A DNA stretch of 64,000 bases. Origin: Vesta saturnalis. Lineage: Eukaryota; Arthropoda; Insecta; Coleoptera; Lampyridae. Positions 22,200 to 34,616 of the stretch are shown piece by piece. The DNA lies in the NCBI GenBank assembly GCA_036346205.1, contig JARFJB010001278.1, positions 5,649,501 through 5,713,500 of the forward strand. Direction: 5' to 3'. The stretch's first letter is position 1. Every line of letters begins with the position of its first letter. The position numbers were made by a program, and so were the translations under genes. Under the pieces are notes generated by a model. That model saw only the letters and a list, made by a program, of their open reading frames with translations, searched no databases and had not been told where the DNA came from.

Positions 22200-24772
22200 C
22201 CGAACTGACACAAAAAAACTCATTAAACAACGCCTTACAAGGGTAAGTTGTAAATAGATCATAACATCGTGACCGATATACAAGTTTGAGTGCGTTAGAA
22301 AAATACAGCGTCCCTTTCTCAGGTTACACATTAATCTATACAACAGTAAAAACAATATTCGAGGTGTTTAGTGGTCATCTGGACCCGGGAGTATGTAAAC
22401 ACTCGGCAATTTCCTATTACAATTATAACCTAGGTTTATCCTGTATCCGCTCATCCAGGCCCACCTCTACACAAATATAAATATAATCAACGCACAACAA
22501 TGCTAATTCACCCAAATACAAGAGCGATGGGGTCCTGTACTGTTTTTCATTTTAACAGATTTCAGCTTAACGATCCCTCGTACGAATGGGAACCTTTGCA
22601 GAGTTTGATTTTTAATAAGTACAGCTCGGGAAGTATGCACTGAAAAACCCCTAAAATATGCATGCAAATATGCACCAAAAACAGTCAAAATAAGCACTAA
22701 AATATGCTTTTATGCATTTTAGTATACATAATGAAACAACGAAATAAATACTCATTTTACCTTGTATTTATACATTATTTATTGTAAGAACTATCTATGC
22801 AAAAAATACACAAAAAATAAGTATAATAAATTATTTTATTTATTTATTACTGCTAATTTCAATAATAAAGTTGAATATATCGGTACATATTAAAATTCTT
22901 AAATCTCAATAGCTATTTAAAAAAAGAAACAATTTTGAAGTTTAGAACTTTAAAAAGTTTGGATTGTAAGATTTTATTATAAAAATTTTAATTTCACATT
23001 TTAGTAAATAGTTTAATTCTTTGATTGATAATATGGGAATTTAAAATATATTTTTGAAAAGTAAAACATTCAGACATAATAAGACTTGCCTTTTTGTTGC
23101 AAACTGTGCAAAAAATATGGTTGTCATCAATGATTTAAAATCGGTTTTATTACTAATCCACTTCTTGAGAACAGATTTATTGGCACTTTGTCTTGGCATT
23201 TGCACACACTTCTGATAAACACTTCAGTGAAGAAAATTGGAATAAAACTAAATAAAGTAAATGCAAGTTTTTTTCTTCGAACCTTAAATTTAAATGGGAC
23301 TGGCAGCAAATGATTTTATTGTGGTTGAATTCGCAGTGATATGATGGTAATCTATGTACGGTAATCACGCGAGAAGCAGAGTGCATCAATAACATACGTA
23401 ACAAAGTGTTACTTATGCTGATTTACATAGTTTCTTCAAATTATATCTGTTTTGATGTTAACCATTTAGAAAATACATAAAAATAACGTATTGGCGCATC
23501 AACCTTTAAATGTTACGTTATAATTAAATAATCACTTGTAAAGCTTTCGAACGTAATTACACCACTTAAAATAAACACAAAAATGTTGACATTAACTCAA
23601 TGATCTAAATCAAAACAAAACAAACACTTAAAATGCGCGTAAATACTGTGCTGTATAATAAATGGGGTTCACAGCTGGATTCACATTAAAGAAAAATACA
23701 AGTTCGTTATCCTAAAAAGATGTATTATGAAATCATCACCTTCCAGATAACCACACAATCGTTACATAAATTTCTTTCTATTCCAATTAAATCGCTTCGT
23801 TTACCTAATGGGCGGTGATACTAGCTAGTTTCAACGTCTGTGTTAACTAAAATTATGGTAAATATTACTCGTATGCCGAAATAACGAATAGTTATAACAA
23901 ATAAGTTGCGTTCCACTCGTAACGCAATCATCACATTAAATTTCGGTACAAATTAACCAATCAAAAGAATTCACATAAATTTGACTACAGCACGGATGAA
24001 TACGCTTGGATTAAAAATTTAAAGGATCGACTAAGAAATTAATCCAAAATAACAAAACAAAGCAGCGTATTCACCCGTTAGAACATACAAGAAAAAAATA
24101 CACACAATAATTTATTAAAATTTTGTCAACTATAACAAGAATTTGAACTGAATGATTACCTTAAATTTTGATCTGGTGGGAACCCAGAGGATGAGCCTTG
24201 TGGCGGCGTTCGTAATGTGTTCGAAGTTGTAACTACGCTCGCAACTCCAAGTACGGCGCCCCTCGAAAATGAATGAGGCGCTTCGATTTAAAGTACCAAT
24301 TTGCGGTCGATTATCATCCCAATTGGTTGTACGGTACACTACCGTCTATATTTACGTGTAACTTGTGAACTTTACTTTACTTATGACCTAGTTCTGCTTG
24401 ACTATCATTGATTATTCTTCTTTAACTATACACAAAAGCGTAATTATTTACGAGTTATTCGTTATAGGCGAACTGTGAAATTATTGTTTGGAATTAGGAA
24501 CGACCGTTTGGTTTCTTCCGCACAACAGCGATGATCACTCCAAAGAACACAATAAGATTCCAACAAGGGTTGCTTGGGGATGCTGCCCCTACTAACGAAG
24601 TTCTTTCAAAACGGATTTGGGGTAACGCCGTTCCACGAGAATTCACTGGCTGTCGTAACGGTAACTGTTAATGCTTCTGCGTCTAAACTAGCAGTCTCTC
24701 CGCGAATCATACCATTAGTGCCACATTGGATCTTTATTCCCCTCTTCTTAATTAACCAAACATAAAAATGAT
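22200..24772. other. spacer, nothing recognised
   Basis: Mostly AT-rich. 24160-24300 and 24560-24700 are more GC-rich and could be decayed LTR or UTR sequence, but no LTR ends, primer-binding site or coding motif was found. Confidence 0.5.
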
Positions 24773-25058
24773 TAAAAATTATTATTAATTTTATTAAATA
24801 TATAGATAAAAAGTTTATCTCGAGTAGGATTTGAAACTACGACCTGTATTTTGCTAGAGTACCGCGGTAACTAACTGCGTTATCGAAGTACAAGGCCCAA
24901 TCTTTATGTATGCCGAACTGATGTAAATTCTAAATGTAATGAGATAACAATCAAATTGCTTATATTAATGGAATGTGAGCCTGCAATATCGCAAGCATTT
25001 AGACGTACCAAAGGAACTTGACTAATATTAAATGATTATAAGTTTTTGTTATGAACCA
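24773..25058 (-). mobile_element. tRNA-bearing SINE-like repeat, copy D
   Basis: Full unit on the minus strand. Tail at 24773-24820; tRNA module at about 24820-24890 (B box GTTTCAAATCC, GTACT-loop-AATAC, A box ACGCAGTTAGTTACCG). Body with GATATTGCAGGCTCACATTC and end ATAACAAAAACTTATAATC. Solitary, not tandem. Confidence 0.87.
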
Positions 25059-25124
25059 ATATTTATTTATTTAACGCTTTTATTCAACTCACTTTGTCTC
25101 TCCGGTTGAAATCCTGTAATTGAA

Positions 25125-25500
25125 TTTTTAACAACTTCCCGATCTCCAATTGAGCTCAAATTTGGCATACATGCATATTCTTGATGACAATATACGAATA
25201 TGTGTTTTTTGGTTTAACTTTTGCGGCCAAATTTGGCCAAATATGGTCTAAATTTTTGTTTATAAAGCTAGGGCCTTGAAATTTTTGACTTAAGCTTCTA
25301 GCATAAGACCATGCACAAAGATACATACGTTGAGTTCAAGATCAGTGGTCTGCGCCCGGGGGGCTCAAAGCATTGCATTCGGTCAAAAAAAATCAAGTAT
25401 TTTCCGATCTCTGGTTGAGCTGAATTTCGGCATTCATGTATTGGCCAAGTAAGTTCGAAATTTTTGTTTATAAAACTACGGTCTTAAAAAATTTAGTTTC
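25125..25500. repeat. degenerate tandem repeat, unit about 270 bp
   Basis: CCGATCTCCAATTGAGCTCA (from 25130) recurs as CCGATCTCTGGTTGAGCTGA (from 25403). AAATTTTTGTTTATAAAGCTAGG recurs as AAATTTTTGTTTATAAAACTACGG. Noncoding. Confidence 0.7.
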
Positions 25501-25574
25501 TTTCTTTGTTGGAACTTACACCCAAGCGATTAAAAAGTAGAAAATACAAATAAGTAAAAAAAACCTATTCTTTT

Positions 25575-25640
25575 TATATATTTACTTTTGAACGTATTCC
25601 CTCATAACCAAAACTTTTAATAATAAAAATGATTACTTAA
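25575..25640 (+). mobile_element. SINE-like repeat end fragment
   Basis: ATATATTTACTTTTGAACGT, then CCTCATAACCAAAACTTTTAATAA: the start of the tRNA-bearing repeat without its tRNA module. Confidence 0.7.
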
Positions 25641-26370
25641 ATTTTTCAAATACGCGCTAACACGATCTAGACTCGAAAGCCGTCGGAAAAATTGTTATCT
25701 TCAAAAAAATATTTCACCAGGTGGGCCTTATCACTGTAATCGATATCCTGTAAATTGAAGATTTTTTAGCGACGCTAACCCTTAACGCGTCATATCTAAA
25801 AGATAAACTCTTTGTTTAAGACCAACAATGCTTCTCTGCGCTATATTTAAATACAAAGTAACAATTTTAATACAACAAAGATTTTCCACTGACGCAATTT
25901 AACGTAAACGACTATATTCAACCATATACCTAAATTACAAACAACTCTTGTTTACAAGGAAACTATTTAATTCACAATCAAACTAGTAAGACGGATTTCA
26001 CTAACTATCGATACCAATAATGTAAATCACATCTTAACTTTAAACTACCATCTAAACGTGATAAATAAACCAAAAACTGTATTTCGTTAAAAAAAAGGAT
26101 TCTAAATGCGTTCACCATTTGCAAAAATTTCGAATACTTTGCAAATACGTAAAAAAAAACAAAATACAAACGTTACAATCGAAATGCTTCCCAAAAATGT
26201 ATGCGTCTAAAGTTCAATTGCATGAACTTATACTATATTTCAGAAGTCCGGTACTACAGAATAATTTATAATTTAGGAATTAACGGCAAATATTTGATAA
26301 AATCACGACCACATGACAATGGTAACTTGCAATATCCAGAACAATTACAGCTCCCAGTGGAATGTTTGTT
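25641..26370. other. AT-rich spacer
   Basis: No gene recognised on either strand. Confidence 0.6.
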
Positions 26371-26399
26371 ATCATTTGTTCAAATTATACTTCAAAAAC

Positions 26400-27045
26400 G
26401 TCAGCGTTCGTATCCTCGAGGTAACCTCTGTGTGCTTGGAGTCAAACACAAGTAAATCATTTTTTAAGAATCCATTAGCACTACCTATATATGTAATTAT
26501 TAGTGATCGACCTTTCCCCCGTGGTGGATTTATTCCAGTTGACCAACCCTCTTGGACCGCTTGATGGCGACTTGTAACATTTTTATCTTGCAAAATTTTT
26601 TTTATAGTATATCTTCCGTTCAACCAAGTCACATTGAAGGTATTTTCGTCTCTAAGAAACAATTTGGAGATTATCAATTAGTATGACTTTCGATTCACCT
26701 TTTCCCACGAAAAGTTAAGTTCCTGTAGTGTCCTGTCTAGTAGCGACCGAGACAATTGTGATCCATCAACGTCTTCTTTTAGTACTGAAATTATTTTGTT
26801 GAGGGTAGGAATTTCTTTCTTGAAGTAGAAGGAATCGATTTTTTTTCTAATATGAACTTTTTCTTCTTCTTTAATAACCTGTGTACTATTGACTTCCCCA
26901 CTCCCACCATACTACAATACATTTCTACTACTCTATATGTCGGATTTTGATACCTTAAGGCATTGTATACATTCAGAATGATAATTTTTGAATTCCCAGA
27001 AATCGAACTGAAACGTTCTGCCGTAGGAAAATCGGAAGATGCCAT
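26400..27045 (-). pseudogene. Tc1/mariner-like transposase remnant, copy 2
   Basis: Starts MASSDFPTAERF at 27045. The N-terminal HTH region includes IILNVYNALRYQNPTYRVVE and VGVGKSIVHRLLKKKKK. Then LKEDVDGSQLSRS and LNFSWEKVNRKS follow. The catalytic domain piece gives NVTWLNGRYTIKKILQDKNV, INPPRGKGRSLIITYIGSAN and LLVFDSKH. Downstream DNA parallels copy 1 (GAACGCTGACGTTTTTGAAG). Frameshifts and a deletion around the first catalytic Asp remove the YLD motif. It belongs to the same family as 14790-15492 but in the opposite orientation, and retains the N-terminus that copy 1 lacks. Confidence 0.85.
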
Positions 27046-27049
27046 TTTC

Positions 27050-28595
27050 ACCACCGTTTTCAACCCAAATTGGAAACTAACTGAGCATTTTAATGTACTT
27101 GTTTTGAAATAACAAATTTGGTAATTGCGTCTTAAAGCATGCCCCATTAAGTGAGCCAGCTTTCTAATTTACAGGTAATTAGATGATAGTGTAATGAGTA
27201 CTTTCTAAATTTATACACATTTTCTTGGAATTTCGGTCGACCTCGCTTTCCTGTAAAATAATGTACTATCTCTGCTTCAGTAAAGATGACGTTTGTATTA
27301 ATTCAATCTTAAACAATTTATGCGTAACTAACAAAGACAGAGCTGTTGCTTCATTTCTTATTAAACGAAATGCTAAATTGATTCATCTAAATTTAAAACA
27401 AAAGCGTGATAATAACGTCACAAACGGTTTCTCTGCTGAAACTTGAAATACACTTAAATACACTTTAACAAACATTATTTGGTTTGATAAAAAATACTTG
27501 CAGGTTATTTAAACAAAGACATATATATTAAATCACTTAATTTTTTTTCTATTTGTATGTATTGTATGAAAATTCAATATATTTTACAGACCTTATAGTA
27601 TATGCCTTTAATAAGTACGCCACTGATATGCCGCTGTCAAGATGATTTATTACTCTGTGATATTCTGAGACGTACTATAAACCACAAAAACCCTATAACG
27701 AAGCGTTCATTACGAGAACTGACATATTATAGTTCTGTGCAAATTTGGTGCTACTTTGTTACTCTTTTTGGGCTAAAACGTTATGAAAACCACGAAAGCA
27801 TTATAACAAAGCATAACTCGTGCTAAATTGGTGCTAAAATGAAAATTGTAGCTCGTTTTTCTAAACATCTGAGCTAAGCTATTTGGAAATTATAAAAACC
27901 TAAAAAATGTGACTATGCATGGCAGATCCGTATATAAGTGGTAAGTTTTTGAATATTTTTTTCTTAGTTTTCAAATTTGAAGGTTGATCCAACTTTTATT
28001 TTTGGTACTATATTATGTGATTTTAAGTTTAATTATAACATTACGTTGCATATTGTCTTATACTATATTTGTCCTTGACTTCAAATTCAAAATTTAAGCT
28101 AACTTTTACCTTTGTTACTATGTTTGACCTTAATTGAAATTAATTAATCCTGAAAGTAGGCAATTAATGACGGGAGAGCTAACAGGGCCATTATCGTTAT
28201 TTATTGTTACCCTTCAATTGAATAAAAGTGAAATTTAGAGGATGGAAACGTTTAAGTTGTCACGGTTCGCGATAATAATAAAACATATTTGATAAATAAC
28301 TATTAAATTAAATAACCAAGAACTAACTATAACTGGGAAATATAAATTAAAAATAATTGAGTCATTTGGTTGTAAATAAATAATAGGAAGTCTGGTGAGT
28401 GGCACGAGAGCCAGAAATCGCGTAGGGAGCAATCCGGTTGAAACATAATGTGATTGAAGGGTATGTAAGTGAAAAAATGTATATGTATATATGTACATTG
28501 TAGATATTCATACAGTAAGTATACGACCTATTATTCATTTCTACTTTTTACTTCCTTACAATGTCGAGGCAGTAGACAAATAACTGCCCGGTAGT
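27050..28595. other. AT-rich spacer
   Basis: No supported gene. 27636-27680 resembles 16175-16220. 27770-27810 (AAACGTTATGAAAACCACGA) resembles 33295-33320 (AAACGTTATCAAAATCACGA), suggesting further decayed dispersed repeats. Confidence 0.5.
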
Positions 28596-28629
28596 AGGAC
28601 GATACCGTTAGTAGGGAATGCTACATCGT

Positions 28630-29703
28630 CTGGGGCATGATTTGGCTAGTAACCGATCTGGTATTGCTCATGGTAGTACTGCATGGTGAAGAATTTGAAA
28701 TTGCGAATGTAATGTACGAAAGGCACCTTGATATTCTGTGTGTGTCGGAGATAAAGTGCAAAGGAAAGGACGCTGTGGAGATGGGGGATGGTAGCCTAGC
28801 ACTATGGTCAGGAGTTAAGACTGAAGTGCATGGCGCAAAAGGAGTTGGGTTGATCATAAGTGAAGAGCAAAAGATGTGTTAAAGAGTAAGAATTGGTATC
28901 TTTCCTGGTAATGTGGGTTGGTGCTTCGAAGAATTTTTCTTATTGCATGCTATGCACCGGTGAACGGCGAAAGAGACCAGCAGCGTGGGAACTTCTGGAA
29001 TGAAGTAGAGAACGTGTTGAACGTATGTAATCCAAACGAAAGAGTGATGATAGTGGGGGATATGAACGGATGGGTGGGTGTACAGGGAGAACATACTGAA
29101 CGCGTTCTAGGAAAGTTCGGAGATCAAAGAGTCAATAAGGATGGTGAACGCCTAGTGAACATCTGTGTGAAGAGAAGCCTGTTTGTATCCAATACGTGGT
29201 TTAAACAAAGTGTGCATACGTATACATGGGAAAGAGGTGAATCGAAAAGTATGATAGACATGATAGTGTACGGTGAACGGCTTAGAAACCTGGTGAAAGA
29301 CACAAAAGTAATGCACGGATCGGAGTGTGGATCGGACCACTTTTTGTTGCATCGTGAGTGGGTTTAGGGCAAAAGTGGGTCTGGAGAAGGAAAGCAAACG
29401 TAGTGCGAACGTCCAGAATTAGGGTACACAAACTAGTGAATAATAGTGCGAGAATGAAATATGCAGATGCTGTGAGTAAACAGTTGAATATGAATGAAAC
29501 AATGTGGAACAAATAAATAAAAGACACTGACGTTGAAAGTGCATGGATAATCTAAAAAAACTTCTGCAAATAAGATACTTAGAAAAGGCGATTGTATGAG
29601 GTGTACAGATTAAGAAACAAAGAAGCGAAGGAGGCAGTGAGAATAAGTAAAGAGGAAGTGATAGCTGTGGAAGGATAGAAAATGCAGAATGATTTTGAGG
29701 GAA
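28630..29703 (+). pseudogene. LINE-1 apurinic-type endonuclease domain and linker
   Basis: Frames give FEIANVMYERHLDILCVSEI (EIK, the metal-binding Glu region), DGSLALWSGVK and GVGLIISE. Then ACYAPVNGERDQQR, VMIVGDMNGWVG (Asp/Asn active-site motif), VHTYTWERGESKSMIDMI and CGSDHFLLHREW (SDH motif). These are the EEP-fold endonuclease signatures in order over about 230 residues. The basic linker to the RT follows to NDFEGNN at the insertion point. Four or more frameshifts or stops. In a live LINE it nicks the target DNA. Confidence 0.88.
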
Positions 29704-29932
29704 ACAATGTAAAGAACCAGCGTCCTTTACGTATCCTTTTTAGCATAAATTATTTGCGGACCATCCTATATCTAAAATTTCAAAAGTTTACGCGATATTG
29801 CACAACGAATAATTTATTAATCACCGCTGACGTGTATTTCTAAAAACCCGTAAGTTTTTGCACGTCAGAACGATTACAACCAATCGCAGAACGGCATCCC
29901 CCGCACGGTAGCCGCGAAGCCGCCCACAAATG

Positions 29933-29945
29933 CACCTTTATAAAA
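29933..29945 (+). promoter_or_regulatory. TATA-box candidate in the solo LTR
   Basis: CCTTTATAAAACC lies about 230 bp from the LTR start, followed by GC-richer sequence. This is a plausible LTR core promoter. Confidence 0.5.
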
Positions 29946-30235
29946 CCGCGACACGCGTGAAAAGGAGGATGAATCGAAGTAGATTCAAGTCAAGCCGATA
30001 TCCAGCAGCCGCCACCGTACCGTTTGCTTCGTGTAAGCACCAACCTGTTATTCACCGTCGAAGAGTCCATCGCGATCGTGTGATAACGCGCACCACCTCG
30101 CACCGGGCAACCTAAAGTTTAATCCTGTACTGCCATTGATAGACACGTAAGTTGTAAAGTTATAGAATCTGACAATTTACAATCAAACACTACAGAACGT
30201 AAATAACGCCGGGCTGAGTCTCCAGGAGTTATACC

Positions 30236-30353
30236 AAGTACACTAACACCTAGAGTGCCACGCAGGGTAGATCCCGACGTCACTCGCAAATACAAAGTAC
30301 ACTAACACCTAGAGTGCCACGCAGGGTAGATCCCGACGTCACTCACAAATACT
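30236..30353. repeat. 59-bp tandem duplication in the solo LTR
   Basis: Two copies of a unit beginning AAGTACACTAACACCTAGAG, differing at essentially one base (CTCGCAAAT versus CTCACAAAT). Confidence 0.95.
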
Positions 30354-31407
30354 TGAGGGTGAAGGGTTGTTACAGGGCTGTAAAGACCTGCGACCTTTCT
30401 CTTAGTCTATCCAGTTAAGACAGGCCGTCGCCTACGTCTTCTGAGTATTACTGAAATCCCGCTCGAAACTCATACATACAGACCAACACAATAACCATAC
30501 ACGGTGTCTTTAATCGCAGGAGAGTAAACCCGAAACCTGTTGTATAAATTTGTAGTCAATATAACCATCGCAAACACCTAGTGTGACATCGTTTGTAAAT
30601 AAATTAGATAGTACGTAAATTATCCAATATTTACCTTAAACCTATTAAAGTCGTTTTAGAGTAGTTTTAATATCAAGTATTTTGTTCCCTTGATTGATTG
30701 TAGATAATTAGACTTAGTATAGAAATCCGTAATTAATTCCGTTAAATAAATAATCTAATTGCCTAATCAAACCGGTTAGAATTAAAGAAAGACAGTCCCG
30801 AGATCTCGCATTTGCATACGCGCATTTCGAGTGCATTATTTCCTGGGAGTACGACATACTCGCTTCAGCGCTCCAGAGTTACTGAAGGATAAGCACGATA
30901 TTGATTTTCTCAGTCCCCGAAACGATTCGAGTTCATTGCGCTGGCGCCTCCGACCAAAAACGGTATCGAGACTACCACGCCCGCTTCTGTAAATACAGGA
31001 CCGTAACATAAATTTTACGTATTAGGTAAGGAGTAGATTAAATAATATCTCTGTTCACAGAAGCGACTACGCACACAGTAACTAGCCGCCCACCAGGAGA
31101 ACGAGAGTGAGGAGCCGCCATGACCAAGAAGCCCCAATACATTCTGAGTTGATGTTAATTCAAGTTTTTATTATATTGTTAACTTTATTTAATATACGTT
31201 ATAAACCGCTTTAAGAGATTTATTTAAGGTGACAGTGTTAAGCCTATCCAGTACTTAATAGGAACCACACCCCGTTTATAAAATAAATTATAAACACGAT
31301 TGAGCAAAGCCGAGGCAAAATAAAACCGCGTTGGGTTACCAAACCAGAAGGCGCGTAAATAATAATCATTTAATTAAAAACGTAATAGGGGGGCATTATA
31401 ACAACAA

Positions 31408-33060
31408 ACTCTTCTGAAAATGGGTCAAAAATATAAAACGTCGCCCAATACAGAACGCTGAAGGAGTTATGAATATGAGCAACGAAATAGTATGGGACGA
31501 TTGTGAAGTGAGGAAATGCTGGGAAGAATATTTCGGAAAGCTGTACAGTAGTGAGAAAAGTAAGACTGAAGGGTTAAATAAGGAGAATGTAGAAGGGATG
31601 GTGAATGAAACTGAGAAGGATATTGGGATAAATGAGGTGGAGAAAACGGTAGGCAGGTTGAAAAACGGCAAGGGAGCAGGTGTAAATGAAATCACTGGTG
31701 AAATGCTAAAGTGGGTGCAAAGCTTATACGAAGAATGTGAGAATAATTCAATGTATGCTTTATGTGAGCGCGATCATTGTACCACTGTATAAGGGTAAGG
31801 GGAACAAAAATGATTGCAAGAACTACAGAAGTATAAGTTTGTTCAGCGTGCTTGGTAAAGTATTTGGATGAATACTGATTGATAGAGTACGAGAAACTAC
31901 ACAAACAGAGATTTGGGATGTGTCGGGTGGCTTCATGCCAGGGAGAGACTGTGTCAATCAGATGGTTGCTCTCCAGCAGGTGATCGAAAACTGTTTAAGT
32001 GTAAAAAGGAAGCTGTACTATGCGTTTGTAGATCTGGAGAAAGCATACGACAAAGTGAATAGGGAGAAGCTGTGGGAAATATTAAATGAATATGGCGTGA
32101 GTAGAGGTCTAATAAACGGAATAAGGCAGTATACAACGGTAGTCGGGCATGTGTTAGGGTGAGAGGAGGTGTGAGTGCGTACGTTAATATTGAGCAAGAA
32201 GTGCGACAAAACTGTGTTATGTCACCGTGGTTGTTCAATGTATACATGGATAAATGTGTTAGACAAGCATGTACCGACACAAACGGTGTAATGGTTGGTA
32301 CCGTAAATGTTCAACTTCTTGTGTATGCAGATGACAAAGTCTTATTAAGTGACAGTGCAGATGAGTTACATACTGCTCCGAGCAAGTTTGATATAGTCTG
32401 TGAGAGCATCGACCTAAAGGCAACGTGAACAAAACTAAGGTGGTGTTCAATCGGGAAGGTGGAAAGGAGAGTAGATTATTTACTCTTCAAGATGAAATTT
32501 TGAAGCAAGTGGACGAGCTGGTATATCTGGGTAGAATATCTACTGCAGACGGTACAATGGAGAGCGAGATTGGACGAAGGGTCAATGCTAGAAGGGAAGT
32601 GATTGGAAGTATGTGGATGATAATGAGAAACGAAAGCATGATCCTAGCTGCGAAACGAGCAATCCATAATGGCGTGTTTATCCCACCTGTACTGTATGGA
32701 ACTGAGACATAGGTATGTCGAAAAAGCACGAAAGGAAAATAAATGTCATGGCTATAAGATTCCTGAGGAGCGCATATGGTAAAACGTGAAGAGACAAGAC
32801 AAAGATATGAGTGCATAATCACGGTGTGGCGAGGAAAAAACGATGATGGATAGACAAAAAAGTAGTACATTACGTTAGTTTGGTCACATTGAGAGAATGA
32901 ACATCAGATTAACGAAGCAAATGTGGGTGAGGTTAGAGGTAAGGTCATGCCTGGTAGGCTGCGTAAAACTTGGCTGAATGTAGTAGAATGTATGATAAAG
33001 GGAAGAAAGATAAGGAGTTTTAAAAATAAAAGGGCATGTCAGAGACATAATGTATGAATC
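31408..33060 (+). pseudogene. LINE-1 reverse transcriptase domain
   Basis: Plus-strand frames show CWEEYFGKLY before the RT, then VGRLKNGKGAGVNEITGEML and IIVPLYKGKGN with NYRSISLFSV. Next come SGGFMPGRDCVNQM, YYAFVDLEKAYDKVNREKLW (motif A) and RQNCVMSPWLFNVYMD (motif B). LLVYADDKVLLSDS (motif C, YADD intact) is followed by VYLGRISTADG and the C-terminal connection. Stops at 31869 and 32700 and several frameshifts make it inactive. The C-terminal part (to about 33060) aligns with LINE-2. Confidence 0.88.
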
Positions 33061-33180
33061 TTGTGGAAGCTAGGGAGGCATGCGTAGGCACGGAGAAGAA
33101 TTGTGAATGAAAAATAAATAAAAGGCAGGGATTGTTTTGCCTGTCCCGCAAGGGAATGGCGTGAAGGTTAATTTAAGTTA

Positions 33181-34483
33181 AGTTTAGATTAAGTTAAGAT
33201 GATTGATGTATCATAATTTAGTGCTGATTGGGTGTTAATCGCTATGTTGAGCATGAAATTATTTGCTTGCATTTTTTATAAAATCTTTGTTCTGAAACGT
33301 TATCAAAATCACGAAAATCTTTTAACCGACCGTGGTATCAAGACGATTAGTATATCATCATTTGGTGATAATTTGGTGGTAATTGGATTAATTGTAGATG
33401 AAATTTGTTGCTTGCATTTTTTACGTTATATCTCGATTTCAAGTTCGACTGTAAGGTTTTTCTGATTTCAGTCAAAAAATGTGATAAAAAATACGACCAG
33501 CAAATTTCATTTTAGGGTAGCAAAGTAGCATGAAATTAGGACTAAATTATGAGACTATTTTTGACTAAGCACTTGTGCGTTGACTGTGTTAATTTTATGC
33601 TACTTAGGAACCTAAACGAGCAACAAATTTTTTGTGGTAACAAATAAGCACTAAAATATAGTATAGGTTTCAAGCAATTGTGCTGTAATGACAGTACTTT
33701 AGGCGTGTGCATTTAATAATTGTAGCACCTAGATATAAACACACGATTTAAATCCTATTAGATAAGTATCTTTAATCAGTAACTCTAAAATTCAGTATAT
33801 TAAAAAATAACGCATACCGATAACGAATTAGCACCAAATTATAATAGATCATTCATCCAGATAAGGTTTTCCTGATTTCCATATCGATTTAGCCTAAAAA
33901 ATTGATTTGCCATAATTTCGTAAGGAGGAAATTTGTGTAAGTGAATTTTTTTGGTCATAGAGTCTAACCCCGACGGCTGGAGAATTAATTTTGGGATGCA
34001 CTATAGATACATCATGAGATCAATAGTTGGGAAGCTTTCGATAAGCCGTGTCAAAATTTCACACCGACCCCTTTCCTGTTGCCCCCCCGGAGTGAAAAAG
34101 AGTTAAAGTTTTCTCTATGGTTTTCACAAAATTTAGGCAGGGGATTCATGATACTCTAATGAGAGGTTTCGGTGCAAAGATAGGTTCACCACTAATTACA
34201 GCCTCTTCTACCCCCTGTAAGCGGGGTGGTTTATAATTACGAAACGGTAGATCACAAACGCGAATAGTTTTCTGTAATCTATTAGTTGGAATTGTACTAG
34301 CGCATATTGGCAGACAGGGCAGGGTAGAGCAGAACTTTGCCTGTGTTGACCTGCATCACGCAGTGTCCGCGACACAGTTTACTGCACACGTGCCACACGC
34401 GTTTGGAATATTTTCCATTTAAATTACGGCAGCCTAACATAATTTCCTCCATTTTAATTTTAAATCAGTATTTTATTTTTGCG
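33181..34483. other. AT-rich spacer / 5' flank of MADF gene
   Basis: No gene. 33295-33320 resembles 27770-27810. 34050-34330 is more GC-rich with CCCCCCC and CCACCCCGC-type patches and may be the 5' terminal region of the Harbinger-type element, but no terminal repeat pair was found. Confidence 0.5.
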
Positions 34484-34616
34484 ATGGAAGAGTCTATAAT
34501 TGAAGCCGTCCGACATTACATTGTCTTATATGATACTAGTCATGTCGACTATATGAAGACAAAATTAAAAAATGAGATATGGGAAAAGATAGCAAGTGAA
34601 ATTAAATTAAAAAATG

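Larger units (their letters stand above)
29708..31403 (+). mobile_element. solo LTR (about 1.7 kb) inserted in LINE-1
   Basis: Starts TGTAAAGAACC and ends CATTATAACA (TG...CA termini). It is flanked by a 4-bp ACAA duplication (29704-29707 and 31404-31407). Without it the LINE frame continues as GNKLFW across the site. No internal coding region or second LTR is present, so a solo LTR from recombination is the simplest reading. The orientation is inferred from a TATA-like site at 29937 and AATAAA signals at 30598, 30745 and 31281. The 4-bp duplication points to a Ty3/gypsy-like integrase. Confidence 0.85.
28600..33180 (+). mobile_element. LINE-1: non-LTR retrotransposon, interrupted by a solo LTR
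   Basis: An endonuclease-RT LINE on the plus strand of the type whose endonuclease is annotated in insects as craniofacial development protein 2-like. The endonuclease half (28630-29703) and RT half (31408-33060) are separated by a 1,696-bp LTR insertion. The 3' UTR ends AAGGGAATGGCGTGAAGG with a TTAAGTTAAG-like tail, similar to the end of the LINE-2 copy at 49.7 kb. The short-repeat tail rather than poly(A) suggests an RTE-like clade, but I cannot assign it firmly. 5' end approximate. Confidence 0.87.

Noticed and set aside
24130..24760. Possible LTR or coding exon because of higher GC content
   Set aside because: No TG...CA ends, primer-binding site, splice-bounded frame or protein motif could be found.
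28235..28498. Minus-strand 87-codon frame before the LINE
   Set aside because: Low-complexity hydrophobic composition and no homology recognised; the region lies just 5' of the LINE.
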